Positions 53,714 through 64,000 of a stretch of 64,000 bases of DNA are shown here, piece by piece. Each line of letters opens with the position of its first letter. Position 1 is the first letter of the stretch. Under the pieces are notes generated by a model that searched no databases, was not told the origin of the DNA, and saw only the letters and a list, made by a program, of their open reading frames with translations. Where the stretch lies: NCBI GenBank assembly GCA_047967505.1, contig CM106540.1; one strand, given 5' to 3'. The position numbers were made by a program, and so were the translations under genes. Origin of the DNA: Dipteris shenzhenensis (taxonomy: Eukaryota; Polypodiophyta; Polypodiopsida; Gleicheniales).

Positions 53714-54321
53714 ATGTCAAGTAAACCAATAGCCATCCTCTCCCTCAATGTCAGAGGACTTATTGAGCCTAGTAGAGGAGAAGAGTTACCTTATTGGCTA
53801 AGAACTAATGCTCTTTCCCCTACTTTCCTTACTCTACAAGAAGTTAAAGTTTCTGGATCCTCTTTGGAGAAGAGACTGACTATTATTGACAAAAGAAGGA
53901 AATGGTTCTTCACTGACCATGAGGAGGGCAAGGGTGGTGTAGCAATTGGATTACTCTGTAACTATGCTCACGGTATTCTAGATGTGGAACTGGATATACA
54001 GAGCAAATGGATTATGGTCAAATGCATGATACATGGGTAGACATTCATAGTGGTTTCACTTTATGCTTCCAACAGTACATAGAAAAAAATGGTTGCTGGG
54101 AGTCACTCCTTCTGGCAAGAAATAAATGCTTTGTTGCTGGTGACTTTAACATGGTGGAAAGTTCCAATGATAGATGGATGGGTAAAGGAACAGTCATCAG
54201 AGGCAGGAGAACTAACCCTCTAGGAGGACTTGAAAGAAGAGCCAAGTCTAGTGGACATGGGGATGAAGGACACCTTCATCTAGTCAAACAGTCAAGTGGG
54301 GGACAACAAAAGAGAGGCTAG
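53714..54321 (+). pseudogene. LINE ORF2 endonuclease
   Basis: From ATG 53714: 'MSSKPIAILSLNVRGLIEPS' (N-V-R-G motif of the EEP endonuclease), 'TFLTLQEVKVS' (Q-E-V/T-K, catalytic Glu), then after a frameshift CFVAGDFNMVES (G-D-F-N). This nicks the target DNA to prime reverse transcription. Confidence 0.8.
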
Positions 54322-54771
54322 ACTTGACAAGATATATGTTTCACAAGGTCTAGTTAGCTAGACCAGCTCTTATTAGACTTAGGTCTTCTCCTTTTTCTTT
54401 CTTTCAGATCATAAGCCAATCCTTCTCAAGTGTTACTTTGGCTTGGGCCAAAAAACCACTTCATGGTGGGTTAAGGCTGATCCCAAATTTTTGACTTAAG
54501 GAGTGTTCAAGAAGGTATTAAAGCTATTTGGCTTAAGGCTTTCATGATTCTCCCTCTGCTAGTGATTCCTGGTGTATTGTAGTTTACTAGACCCAAAGGT
54601 TCCTCAGAAAAGCTAGAAAGGATAGAGCTAAAATTAGGGCCAAGAGGATGGATAGCATTAAGAACATGATTACTACCTTAGAGACAGGGGGACCCTCCGG
54701 CATAGGCTGACTTGGTGCTCAAAAGGAATGAGTTTCAGATTCAAGAGTAGATTCTGCTAAATGACTCTAAA

Positions 54772-55889
54772 ATGTACTTCAGAGATTGGTGGGCTGGCAA
54801 AGCTGACAGACCAACCAAGGAGTACTTCAAAAGTATTAGAAGGAAAAGGTCCAATGAAGAGGTCCCCCTTCTTAGAAAAGCTGACAACTCTTTGGCTCTT
54901 TCTAATGAGGAGAACATTGACCTCATTCAGCTTCACTTTCAGAATCTACTATCCTCCACCATTCAAGTAGACAATGAAGTGACTAAAGCCAGGGAACTTT
55001 GCAAGGAAGCTAGAAAAAACACTGTTCTCAGCTTTGACAACAAGTACCTAGAGAAACCTCTGACTATAGATGAGCTTTTTGAAGTCGTCAAGGTGATGGT
55101 TAATGGTAAAACACCAGGAGAGGATGGACTACAAATTGAATTCTACAAAAAATTATGGTCCACTGTTGGCTCATACCTCCTTCTCTTATGGCAGGAAAGT
55201 GTTGAAAGTGGATGCTTGCCTACGCACATCAATGGTGGTGTTAGCAAACTTATCCCTAAGGAAGGAGATAAGTCTGAGCTAAGGAACTAGAGACCTCTCA
55301 CTATGCTCATCAACTGTAGCTATAAAATCTTTGCTAAAGCTCTAGCTCTGAGGGTTAAAAACAGAATGGCCAAGTGGATCCTACCAGACCAGAAAGGCTT
55401 CATAAAGGGCAAACATTTACTTGAAGCTATCATCAGCATTTGGAGGGTTGTGAATATGCTAGAGAAACAAAACATGACATATGCTTCTTGAAGGTTGACT
55501 TTGACAAGGCATATGATAGACTTGAATGGGATTTCATGGGATGCCAAAGGATCAAACATGGCTCAATCTTCAGGCTTCTGTGTATCCCCATGGGGTTTGA
55601 TATTTCCCTCAAGCAAAGGTGGGATTGGTTCATGAACAGATTCCAAAACAAGATGGAGAAATGGAGAGGATTTCAAGCTACTTTGGCAGGACGAAGAACT
55701 GTTCTTAACCATTGCATATACCCTATTGTCTTCTACCTCACAGCATGGTCCCCCTCCAAAGCTGGAATTAAGAGATTCATAAGAACTTGCAAATCTTTTC
55801 TGTGGGGAGGTAAGATACCTAAGGTTAGGTGGGACTTCTATATCAAACCCAAGCAGGAGGGTGGATTAGAAGTTATTGACATAAAATAG
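54772..55889 (+). pseudogene. LINE ORF2 reverse transcriptase, palm deleted
   Basis: 'MVNGKTPGEDGLQIEFYKKL' (typical KSPGxDGxxxEFYK), 'LIPKEGDKSELRN', then 'RPLTMLINCSYKIFAKALAL' and 'LPDQKGFIKGKHLLEAI'. In another frame LKVDFDKAYDRLEWDFM (first catalytic Asp) jumps directly to 'GCQRIKHGSIFRLLCIPMGF' and 'MNRFQNKMEKWRGFQATLAG'. The segment holding the F/YADD catalytic pair is missing. Stops occur at about 55289 and 55491. Confidence 0.85.
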
Positions 55890-57402
55890 GCTACTCTGAA
55901 ACTCTCCTCAACCTGGATTTTAAAGGCAATATTACACCCTCTTGAAGATTGGGCTCAACTTCTCCTTAGGAATGTCAGCTCCCTAAGACCCCTCAAAGTC
56001 CTCAAGTGGAAAAATTATCCCATGCTATCAGCTATTTATAACCCAAAGCCTTGCAAACCTAAAGGCAGCCACAGCTTTGGGTCTCTGGACAGCTTTTGAA
56101 GGGATCAAAAGCCAAATTGTCTTTCCAAGTAAAGGAGCTTTTATGACCTTGGACTCAATTTGGATTTTTGTTATTTTCAAAGAGGTTGTGCTTTCTGATG
56201 AAGAAATAGCTAAGGCAACTCTTCTCTTTAAAAAGGGGCTGCAAAGTTGGGGGCAACTGTGGAGTAGAGCTGAACTAAGGTGGAAAACATGGGCAGAGAT
56301 TAGGAGACAACTTAGCCTAAATAATCAAAGCCAGTCACTTGTTTTGGGTAGAATACAGCTTTGGAGTGGCAGCCAACAATGGAAGGGTGGATCTTTTCTA
56401 GTTTATAGTAGAGAGTTCAGCTAGGTGGAGAGTACCTCTTTCTTCCCTATACCCACACCAAAGCAGAGACATGGGAGATCTCTGCAGGGTTCTTAATGAC
56501 AGCTGGAAATGTAATGACTCCAAAGAGAAATGGAAATTCAGGTTCTGTGTCATTCGGTCTCCTTCAATTCTAGACAAAATATCTGCCCGGATGTGGCTCA
56601 TATTGCATAAAGCTGGGTGGACCAATGTCAGAGGACTCAGGATTGGGAAGGGTAATGGTAAATGTATGAACTACCCCTCTACCAATGAAGATATTTTCCA
56701 TCTCTTTGCGGCTTGTCCTGTGGCTAGAAAGGTTTGGAAAATAGTCCAACTGGAGACAGGTGAGCCAGTGAATTGGAAGGCCATCTTACTTGGAGACTCT
56801 ACAAGGACAAAACAGGACACTTGGTCACCCCTGAGAGCACATGCACTTTGGTTCATATGGGTAACCAGGAATAATCTTCAGTTTAATCAAATTATTTTGC
56901 AAGTTGACTTACTGTTTGTTAACTGGCTGAGTAGGACCAGAAGAAAATCATAGAAATGATTCACAGTTTCAAGGCAAAGGCTGCCCTTTTCAATGCTGAC
57001 TTATAAGAACACACTCAAAGTTGCTTTGGGATTGATAATTCCATGCCCTATGTAGCCCCTGCTGAGATCACTGAGTTTCTTAAACAGGTACCCTCCACAA
57101 CTATCAAGAAGGAACCAGAGTCACCTTATGAAGCCGAGGCAGATGACAGTGACAGCTCTAGGGACTTAGAGAGTTTCAATTACTTTGATTACCTCAATGA
57201 TGACAATACAGATGACACAGATGACTCCTATGTCCCCCTCTTTTGATTCTGTTGCTACTGTTTTTTACTTCAAGAATATTGCTCAGAAATGTTTTGATGA
57301 AACTCTCCCCATGAGGACTGGTTGTTCTTTATCAAAGAACATGTAAATATTTATGTTGATGATGATGATATTCTAATATAACACAAACTTTTTTTCTGCC
57401 CC
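55890..57402 (+). pseudogene. LINE ORF2 C-terminal zinc-finger region and 3' end
   Basis: 'KWKFRFCVIRSPSILDKISA' with RMWLILHKAGWTNVRG and DIFHLFAACPVARKVWK matches the RVT zinc-binding domain of plant LINEs. One of its Cys pairs is degraded (GKCMNYPS). An acidic tail, 'DDSDSSRDLESFNYFDYLND' (57043-57246), is unusual. The 3' UTR follows, ending in the A tail. Confidence 0.75.
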
Positions 57403-57412
57403 AAAAAAAAAA

Positions 57413-60105
57413 GGACGGAGATTAAGAGTGTGCAAAGAGGAGTAAATTCGAATGGTCCAAAAGTCATACAAGGGAACCCCAAATCATCAATACTCTACAA
57501 GTGCACCAACCACCCCAAAAGTCATATAAAGGGACCTCAAATCATCAATACTCTACAAGTGCACCAACCACAAATTAATACGTAAGAGAACATGAAGAAT
57601 AACAAAATAAAGCCAAATTCGGACCCTTAGATCTAGATGAAATCAGCCTCTACCACTGTGACACATGACTCAACCAAGGCTCATACTTCCCTTAGGCTAC
57701 GGACCTTAAAGAACTCCAACATCGTGAGGGAGGGAATGATTTGATTTTGGCCATCTCAAATTTACAGCCCACTAAGGCCTGCTCATGGCAGGCCAAAGAA
57801 AACATCAAAGGTGGAAAGTCTCGAGGGTTTATTTTTTTATGTTTGAGGATGTGGAGTGGAGACCTAAATTTTTAGGGTTGTTAGGTCTCCAACAAGAAGC
57901 AAAGAGGTCTCATGTGCGTCTGATTGATTGTGAGCTTGCAATTCTCAGGTGGTTCTTCTTGATCAGACTTCTTCATCCGTAGCTCTCTCCTTGTCAGCTT
58001 CACTGCATAGAAATCTCGACGAAGTTGTTACGCCTGATTAAGAGCTTCTGTAAGTTCTAGTGAATGATACGCCGCGCATAGGGCGGCTGCAGTCATCTTC
58101 ATCCATCCAGTAACCAGATTTATCGACAGTGGTCTTCGGAACTACTCGCATATTCTTTTCTCGAATGTTTCTTGCAAGCTTCTCTACTCCTAGCTACGTG
58201 AAGTATCGGTTTGCAGATTACCTTCACGGTTCTTTGAAGGAACTTAAGTTTTTGACCTACCATTTAAGTTCCCATTTTCAAAAAGAAAAAAGCTAGGATG
58301 AGCTTGGATGTCTTTTCTTCATGCTTTCCCGTCTGTACCTAATCTCCAAAATTGTGTGCAGATGGACCATTGTCCTTCATCTGTGTTGGTCCGTTGTGCT
58401 TCATCTGTAGCTCTCTTTCCGCCTTTCATCACAGAAGACTTGAATCACCTCGCTCTGAGCTGTAACGGTCCTGTCTGCAGATGGAAAGACGTGTCCGAGA
58501 CTTGGAATTGAGCTTTGTTTTCGCATATGCGTTTCTATTCCTTCTTTGTTTCCGCATCTCTTCTCTTTTTTAGTTCAATAGAGCCCAGAGCTTCTTATCT
58601 TATCTAGGCTCGCTTGTTCTTAGTTTTCACACGTCGCAATTTCCAAACGTAGTGGATGCTTGAGTAGTAGATCTCTAACATAGCAGATGTCTCAATATAA
58701 GGTCCGTTATTATGTGTAATAACACATATGCAAGATTCTCAATGTGCAGGCATGAAGGGGCATTGAGCTACCACTTAAGGGTGTTGATGTGTCCCCACAA
58801 TTTTGTCTTCACGCTTGCAAAAGGTATTCTTCAGATTCAGACTTTCAGGAGCAATAGAAGTTATGGAAGCTTGCCATGGGCTTCTCCTTTCTCTAGAAGT
58901 GTTTCGTCGCTAGCTTAGCACCATGGAAAAGGAACTGTGGGAAGGAGTCAAAGAGTAACAAGTACAAAGACATATCGGGCAGGCTGTTGATTAGCTATGA
59001 AACTCTCAATGTGGGTGAGTAGCAAATGTTTCTAGACGTGGCTTGCCGCTTGATCGCAGAACAAAAGAATGATGAGGGCTTGCAACAAGTGTTAAGCAGT
59101 AAGCAGGCATTTATTGTTCTGTTTGCAGCACCTGCACAATTGAAATGAAAGAACAAAGTGTGAAATGTCTTGGTTCTTTGTAATAACGGTACTAGTTTTT
59201 ACTACTCATGATATGAAACAATACTCTCTGAGATATCTTTATGGCTGCAGGCCTTCTACAACTCATGATATGAAATAATGCACTCTGAGATTATCTTTAT
59301 GGTTGCAGGCCTTCTACAACTCATGGTATGAAATAATGCAACCTGAGATTATGTTTACGATTGCTGGTCTTGATCAAATCTGCGGACTTGCCACTTCCTT
59401 GCCTTTTTGGATGCAGAGTTACTGTGATCATTTTACCTGCTTTTCTTAGATGGAACAGGTGTACATTCAGGTATCCTTCCAGCATGTGATCTTTTGAATT
59501 TATGAAATAGAATTCTATAGAGTATAATTAGAACTGAATCTTGAAAATTTGCCACTCATTGGGCCCCTTTCTTCACTCAAGTAGCTCAATTGTTTCATAT
59601 TCAGAGTTTGTTGGAAGTTGGAGGCGTGTGAGAAGACTTTGGCTCTCTTGAAAGTTTGGAAGAGGTGGATATGGTGGAGTCTTTAAAATTGTATCAAAGG
59701 CTCTCTCAGAATGCATCCAACTTGTCCAAACTTTCAAGAGAGCCAAAATCTTCCAGCACTTGGCAATCACTAAGATCGCTTTGTCCGGGCAGTTGAAGAG
59801 GCTACAAGGGTTTTACCTTTAGCATCGCTAAAAGTTCGTGGAGCTTTGCAAAGATTTGGGCTCTTGAAAGAGTTTACTTACTAGCAATCATGAACTTCCT
59901 TGTTTGTTCGGGTAATTAGAAGAGAGTCTACAAGTGTTCCACACTCTGTGTTCTTGGAAGCTAGAGAAGTTTACTTGAAATTTTGGCTCTTGAAATTTTG
60001 TTAGATATTTATACATTTTGCTCAGCAATCACTAAGTTGCCTCTTTGTTTGGGCGCTTTATATGTAGGAGGATGAACCCTCTTGTATGTCAAATTTTCAA
60101 AATTA
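57413..60105. other. Intergenic stretch with tandem duplications and a hairpin
   Basis: Two copies of a 59-bp tandem repeat lie at about 57458-57575 ('CAAATCATCAATACTCTACA' with GTGCACCAACCAC). Three copies of a 58-bp repeat lie at about 59200-59350 ('CTCATGATATGAAATAATGC', 'GGTTGCAGGCCTTCTACAA'). A long hairpin is at 59632-59753. Open frames such as 57785-57982 and 58308-58511 have no recognisable domain. Confidence 0.45.
59632..59753. repeat. Long inverted repeat (29-bp arms, 64-nt loop)
   Basis: Left arm 59632-59660 (GAAGACTTTGGCTCTC ... AAAGTTTGGA) and right arm 59725-59753 (TCCAAACTTTCAAGAG ... AAAATCTTC) pair at 28 of 29 positions. The size and loop resemble a plant small-RNA hairpin or a folded-back short repeat. 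Confidence 0.8.
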
Positions 60106-60119
60106 AAGCCCTACAATGG
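60106..60119. repeat. Target-site duplication of minus-strand retroposon (left)
   Basis: AAGCCCTACAATGG, repeated at 60804-60817. Confidence 0.9.
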
Positions 60120-60803
60120 TTTTTTTTTTTTTTGGGTGCAAAAAGTAGTGCTAGTTATATTACTTGAAAGCGAGAGTACAAGAAGGCCTGAAGGCCAGCA
60201 GGCTGTAATCACAAAACGGATTCAGCTCGAGAAGTCTAAATGCTAAATACAAGCCTCCGAGGGCATAATCATCGGAGAGTGGACAAACAGCCACGGTGGA
60301 GGGGCGTAATGCCACTAAAGACTCTAAGTGGAGTGCTGGAAGAATAACTCCCAGTGGTCCCAGTCGCGAAGTAAACGTCGTCTCTTTTCCTTCCCTGCTC
60401 GGGACTCTCCCTGAATCTGATCCCACTGACCCTTGAGCGTGTGAATGATCGTGCTCCAGATATCTGTGAGGGTCTAGGTAGTAGAAGTCTGAGCTCCTAC
60501 AGTTTGCGCGCATCTGGAAGTCCAGATATTTTTTAATATATTTTTTTAACACAAAGCCCATGATCAATGTTCCATATCTCACAAAAGTTGTAGAATGCCT
60601 GAGAGAGGTAGAGGATCTTTGGTGTAAATACTAACGAAGCGTCATGGTAACATTATCGAAGTAAAAAAAAGTCACTCCTCTTTGTCCTTTTTTAAAAAAG
60701 GATTGGTCAAATCTAATCACATGCCTTTGAGCAAATGTGGTCACATTGCTTAGCAGCAATTGAGATTTCATAATTTGTGTCATGTATTTGTTTTAATTAC
60801 TTG
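60120..60803 (-). mobile_element. Short minus-strand retroposon (5'-truncated LINE-like)
   Basis: A T-run (60120-60134; a poly-A tail on the minus strand) at the left end and 14-bp perfect flanking duplications define a 684-bp insertion made by target-primed reverse transcription. A minus-strand frame reading 'IWSTIIHTLKGQWDQIQ' and 'RRRLLRDWDHWELFFQHST' resembles the C-terminal tail of plant LINE ORF2, with stops. Confidence 0.85.
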
Positions 60804-60817
60804 AAGCCCTACAATGG
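60804..60817. repeat. Target-site duplication of minus-strand retroposon (right)
   Basis: AAGCCCTACAATGG, matching 60106-60119. Confidence 0.9.
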
Positions 60818-61015
60818 TAAGTGCACTTGTGGCTGATTTAGTTTCTTCTTGTGGAAGACCTTGGTTTAGTTTAAATGTAGAAAAGATGCATGAATTATAG
60901 TAACTTGACCTGTTGTGATAGGCTAGAGACCTGCTTAGTTGGGTCTCAAGGTAGAAATTCTTTAATTAAAAAAATTAAAATTTCAAGTTTAGGACCTCGT
61001 ATTGGGTGAAATTAT

Positions 61016-61172
61016 TATTATTATATATATGTATACATATATATATATATATATACACATGTTGAAATAAATATAAATTTAGATTTATGCTCTCTCTATC
61101 TTTAGCCCAAAATTACTCTCCCTCTATCGGGATCTCTATTTATCAAGATCTCTCTCCCCCCTTAATCTTTCA

Positions 61173-61224
<52 letters not shown>

Positions 61225-61313
61225 ATTTAGATTTATGCTCTCTCTCTATCTTTAGTCCAAAATTGCTCTCCCTCTACGGGGATCTCTTTTGATCGAGATC
61301 ACTCCTTCCCCTT

Positions 61314-61363
<50 letters not shown>

Positions 61364-61550
61364 CTCTAATATATAATATGTAATATAATATATTTTACAA
61401 TATATACATAATATATAATATTATACAATATATTAAATAGATTATGTCCTAATATATTATATATAATGTAACAATATACATTATAAAGTATAATATATAT
61501 CCATAATATACTATATTATATAATATATTAAATAACATATAACGCATAAT
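61016..61550. repeat. AT and CT microsatellites with a 150-bp tandem duplication
   Basis: (AT)n at about 61016-61054; (CT)n at about 61178-61222 and 61317-61358; AT-rich palindromic DNA from 61370 to 61550. The segment starting TTTAGATTTATGCTCTCTCT and containing 'CAAAATTGCTCTCCCTCTA' occurs twice (about 61077 and 61226), each copy ending in a CT run. Confidence 0.85.
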
Positions 61551-63299
61551 ATATCGTCTCTCTCCCCCTTGGCCACCACGTACTTTTGTCTCATAGCATC
61601 GTGCATCACTCGATCGCCACATCAGTGTCGTGACATGTTGCACGTTGTGCCACCTTTTGCACTCAATCTTCTACTCGTTGCATTTAGGGCAGCCAAAGCT
61701 TGTGGCCCCATGCCATGTTGGTCTAGTTTGCTCGAGATGTGATTGTCGTGTGCACTCTTGCCATTTGTGCTTGTGCCATGTGGTCGATCTCCCTTTTGTA
61801 GTCTGCACGGGCCTCACTCTTTGTGGCTTTGGACTTTGGAGTGTGGAGGCAGATTGCGTGTCAGGCGGGACTTGTGCCACGTGTCCCCTCAACCATGGGA
61901 CTCACAATCCACTTTGCTCTTCCTATCTATAGAGCGCTATGTGGCAGGTTCCCCTTGGGGCTTGAACCTCTCTCCTCCCCCCTTGAACCTCTACAATGCT
62001 TCCCCAAGCCTTCAAGTCTTTTACATGTGGTGCTTGGCTCCCTCCTCCCTCCTTACGAAGAGGATGTCAACTTAAAAAACGTCCCTTTTCTGAAGTCATT
62101 ATGCCAAATGAAAATGTGAATGGATAAATAAGTTGCACTATGGAAAAATATGGATGAGGAATTAGAGGAAGGAAAAAATGAAAATAAAGAGTTAAAAATA
62201 GAGGAAGAAAATTTAAATTTGTATATTTGTGTAGGATTATATGCATTGTCTTGGTAGCTTATATTGCTCACTTGCAAGGCCCCCTCATGAGGAGAAGCCA
62301 TGAGCATCTTATTGCAAGAAGAGATAAAGATGCACTATGTTGTCGCCAATGTCCTAGATGGGATTGCTTATAGAGGACAACATATGGTTATCCAAATCAT
62401 CCTTGGGCATTGGATGGATGTGGAATCAGATGCAAAAGTTGCATCATGTGGCACTTTGGGTCAAGCCAAGACAAGTTTTTTAAGGTAGTCTGTATAGGTT
62501 AGGGTTGCACCCTAATGTCAATATCGTTCTTAGGTAGGCTCTCTCCTCCACATCCACGCGGCGAGAACATGCTTGTGTGCACATTGCATACGTGTTGAAG
62601 TTGAAATAGGGCATCGTGGGCCTATGTCCAATCGATGGACATTAGGCCTACCTTAGGGATATTTTCGTTGATGTGTTATTATGTTCTTTTTTGAGGTAGG
62701 CACCTTGGGATGGAACCCTTTTTGTATTAGTTGTGAGGGCTATTTCAGACTTCCTTTTAAAGTAGCATGTATTGAAGGTGTTGTAGTGAAGCTATCGAAA
62801 AGGATCTTGCTTAATTCATGGGTTGCGGATAGACATTTAGTGGTACATGCACAATTTTCACCATCAAGGGTATGATATTGATAAGGATTATGGAAAAGCT
62901 AAGTAAGAAAATCTTTGCTTCCAAAGCTTGGGCCAAACTCTTGCCTCAACTCCTACTTAGCCCCTCTCATACTCCTCCCTTCTCTCCTACTCCTGGCCAG
63001 GGCTAAACTCCATGGCCCAGCCCAGGGGTTAGGTGACATGTCTCACCATGGAGCTTTTGAGAAGATGATCTTAGTCAGAATGAACATTAGTACGTCCCTT
63101 TCTGGCCATCATTGTTTTTTCACAGACAAAGAAATGACCATATGTTTTTGGGATTTGCTCAGATCACTTTGAAGTAAAAAGCAATATTATTCCTCAGAAA
63201 TAATTTACCAATTTGTCTTCTGAGTAAAAGATAGACATTTGTTGTCGGTGTGTGTCGCAAGAAGGGGGGGCCCTACAGATTGTCTTTTTTTTCCTATGC
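61551..63299. other. Unassigned sequence
   Basis: CT- and TG-rich DNA with overlapping short frames on both strands (61630-62119) that look random. No domain, repeat end or RNA gene is recognised. Confidence 0.35.
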
Positions 63300-63979
63300 T
63301 ACAACAATAGAATCACCTCTGCCTAACACTATGCAAAATGAAGTCATACTTCTTCTCCAGCAGCAGCTCATTCTCCTTCTCAAGAAGGAAAACAATGAGC
63401 TGAAGCACATATTTTGAAAACTAAAAAAAAGAGAGAACGTTGTTGAGCTCAAACTAAATAAGCCAACTCCCCACTCAATTTTAGATTATAAGTTAGTCTC
63501 TATTCAAATGGAAGAGATGAATAAGAAGCTTAAGCAACAGATTCAAAGAAGCCCAAACGAGAAGTGAAGAGCTCCTTAGATGCATAGCTACAGAAGGAAG
63601 TAAATGAATAAGGTGAAAAGCAACTCAACTGGATTGAAGGACTACTAGACAATCTGGGATGTAACAAAAAAATCTTGGGAAGAGACTACTAGACAACTGG
63701 AATGCAGCTATAAAAAACTTAGCAAAGCTTTACTAGGCATTAAGATTTGTCAGGAAAGAGCTCATGGAATTCTTGCTTTCAAAATTAGTTTGAAGGAGTG
63801 CAGATTCTATAGATAATCTAGCAAGTTGAAAGGACTACATGTGTGGATTGCAGAAGAACTCACAAAAAATCATCCAAAGAACAAAACCTCAGAGATTGCA
63901 AAGATGAAGGCGGCGAGATGGCAAGGCTTTGATCAAGGATTTTTAAAAAGAACCAACAAACCCTCTGTCGATCAATGAT
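63300..63979 (+). pseudogene. Coiled-coil ORF, LINE ORF1-like remnant
   Basis: The plus strand from about 63330 reads MQNEVILLLQQQLILLLKKE then NNELKH, a heptad-rich coiled coil, followed by Lys-rich sequence. After several stops comes 'SSKLKGLHVWIAEELTKNHP' with KMKAARWQGFDQGFLKRTNK. The order coiled coil, basic region, LKGxxVWIxEELT is what I would expect of an L1-type or plant LINE ORF1, in which the latter motif lies in an RNA-binding domain. It is broken by stops and may continue beyond the window. Confidence 0.35.
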
Positions 63980-64000
63980 GTATGATCTCTATTTATTTTC

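Larger units (their letters stand above)
51795..57412 (+). mobile_element. LINE (non-LTR retrotransposon), degenerate
   Basis: Plus-strand order: ORF1 with a DUF4283-like domain and basic C-terminus, endonuclease, reverse transcriptase, zinc-finger region, ending in a 10-A tail (57403-57412). A candidate target duplication, AAGGAYGGAGA (51784-51794 and 57411-57421; 10 of 11 match, overlapping the A tail), would set the 5' end near 51795. Stops and frameshifts are frequent and part of the polymerase is deleted, so the copy is dead. Confidence 0.8.

Overview
This window is repeat-rich nuclear DNA from a land plant. The evidence is plant-type Ty1-copia and Ty3-gypsy retrotransposons, a plant LINE with a DUF4283-like ORF1 and an RVT-type zinc finger, long CT/GA microsatellites, AT-rich intergenic DNA and GT-AG introns. 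No conserved single-copy host gene could be recognised. The element families look more like a large non-angiosperm genome (fern, bryophyte or gymnosperm) than a compact angiosperm one, but that is a weak inference from general familiarity.

The core is a three-level nest. (1) A Ty3-gypsy element on the minus strand spans 9506-37604, with about 1-kb LTRs and a GTGGT target duplication. (2) A Ty1-copia element, also minus, spans 14649-34820 inside the gypsy RNase H-like region. It has 181-bp LTRs that differ at one base, a CTTAC target duplication and a tRNA-Met-type primer site. (3) A 14,249-bp DNA transposon at 16112-30360 is inserted in the reverse transcriptase of that copia element. It has 30-bp terminal inverted repeats (29/30 match) and an ATAA target duplication; removing it rejoins the copia reading frame.

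The DNA transposon is the most interesting object. A 1077-codon transposase-like gene with a candidate DDE triad (DUF7869/DUF8039-like) points right. A set of genes points left: a ParB-like domain joined by a clean 85-bp intron to a permuted DNA-methyltransferase-like domain, an FCP1/NIF-like HAD phosphatase domain with a degenerate catalytic motif, and a SET-domain protein. Between the two arms lie about 40 copies of a short palindrome (GATTTGGCC/GGCCAAATC arms) and a CpG- and purine-rich core, which look like a shared bidirectional control region. The element thus appears to carry chromatin, DNA-modification and transcription-related cargo.

Flanking parts: 1-263 is the start of another copia gag (minus). 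Two copies of one further copia family lie at 5362-8982 (with internal deletions) and 43032-47772; both lack a 5' LTR and stop at the same internal point. A degenerate LINE (plus) lies at about 51795-57412, a short minus-strand retroposon with a 14-bp target duplication at 60120-60803, and a LINE ORF1-like remnant at the right edge. The stretches 264-5361, 37610-43031, 47773-51794 and 57413-63299 hold minisatellites, microsatellites, small tandem duplications and no gene that I can support.
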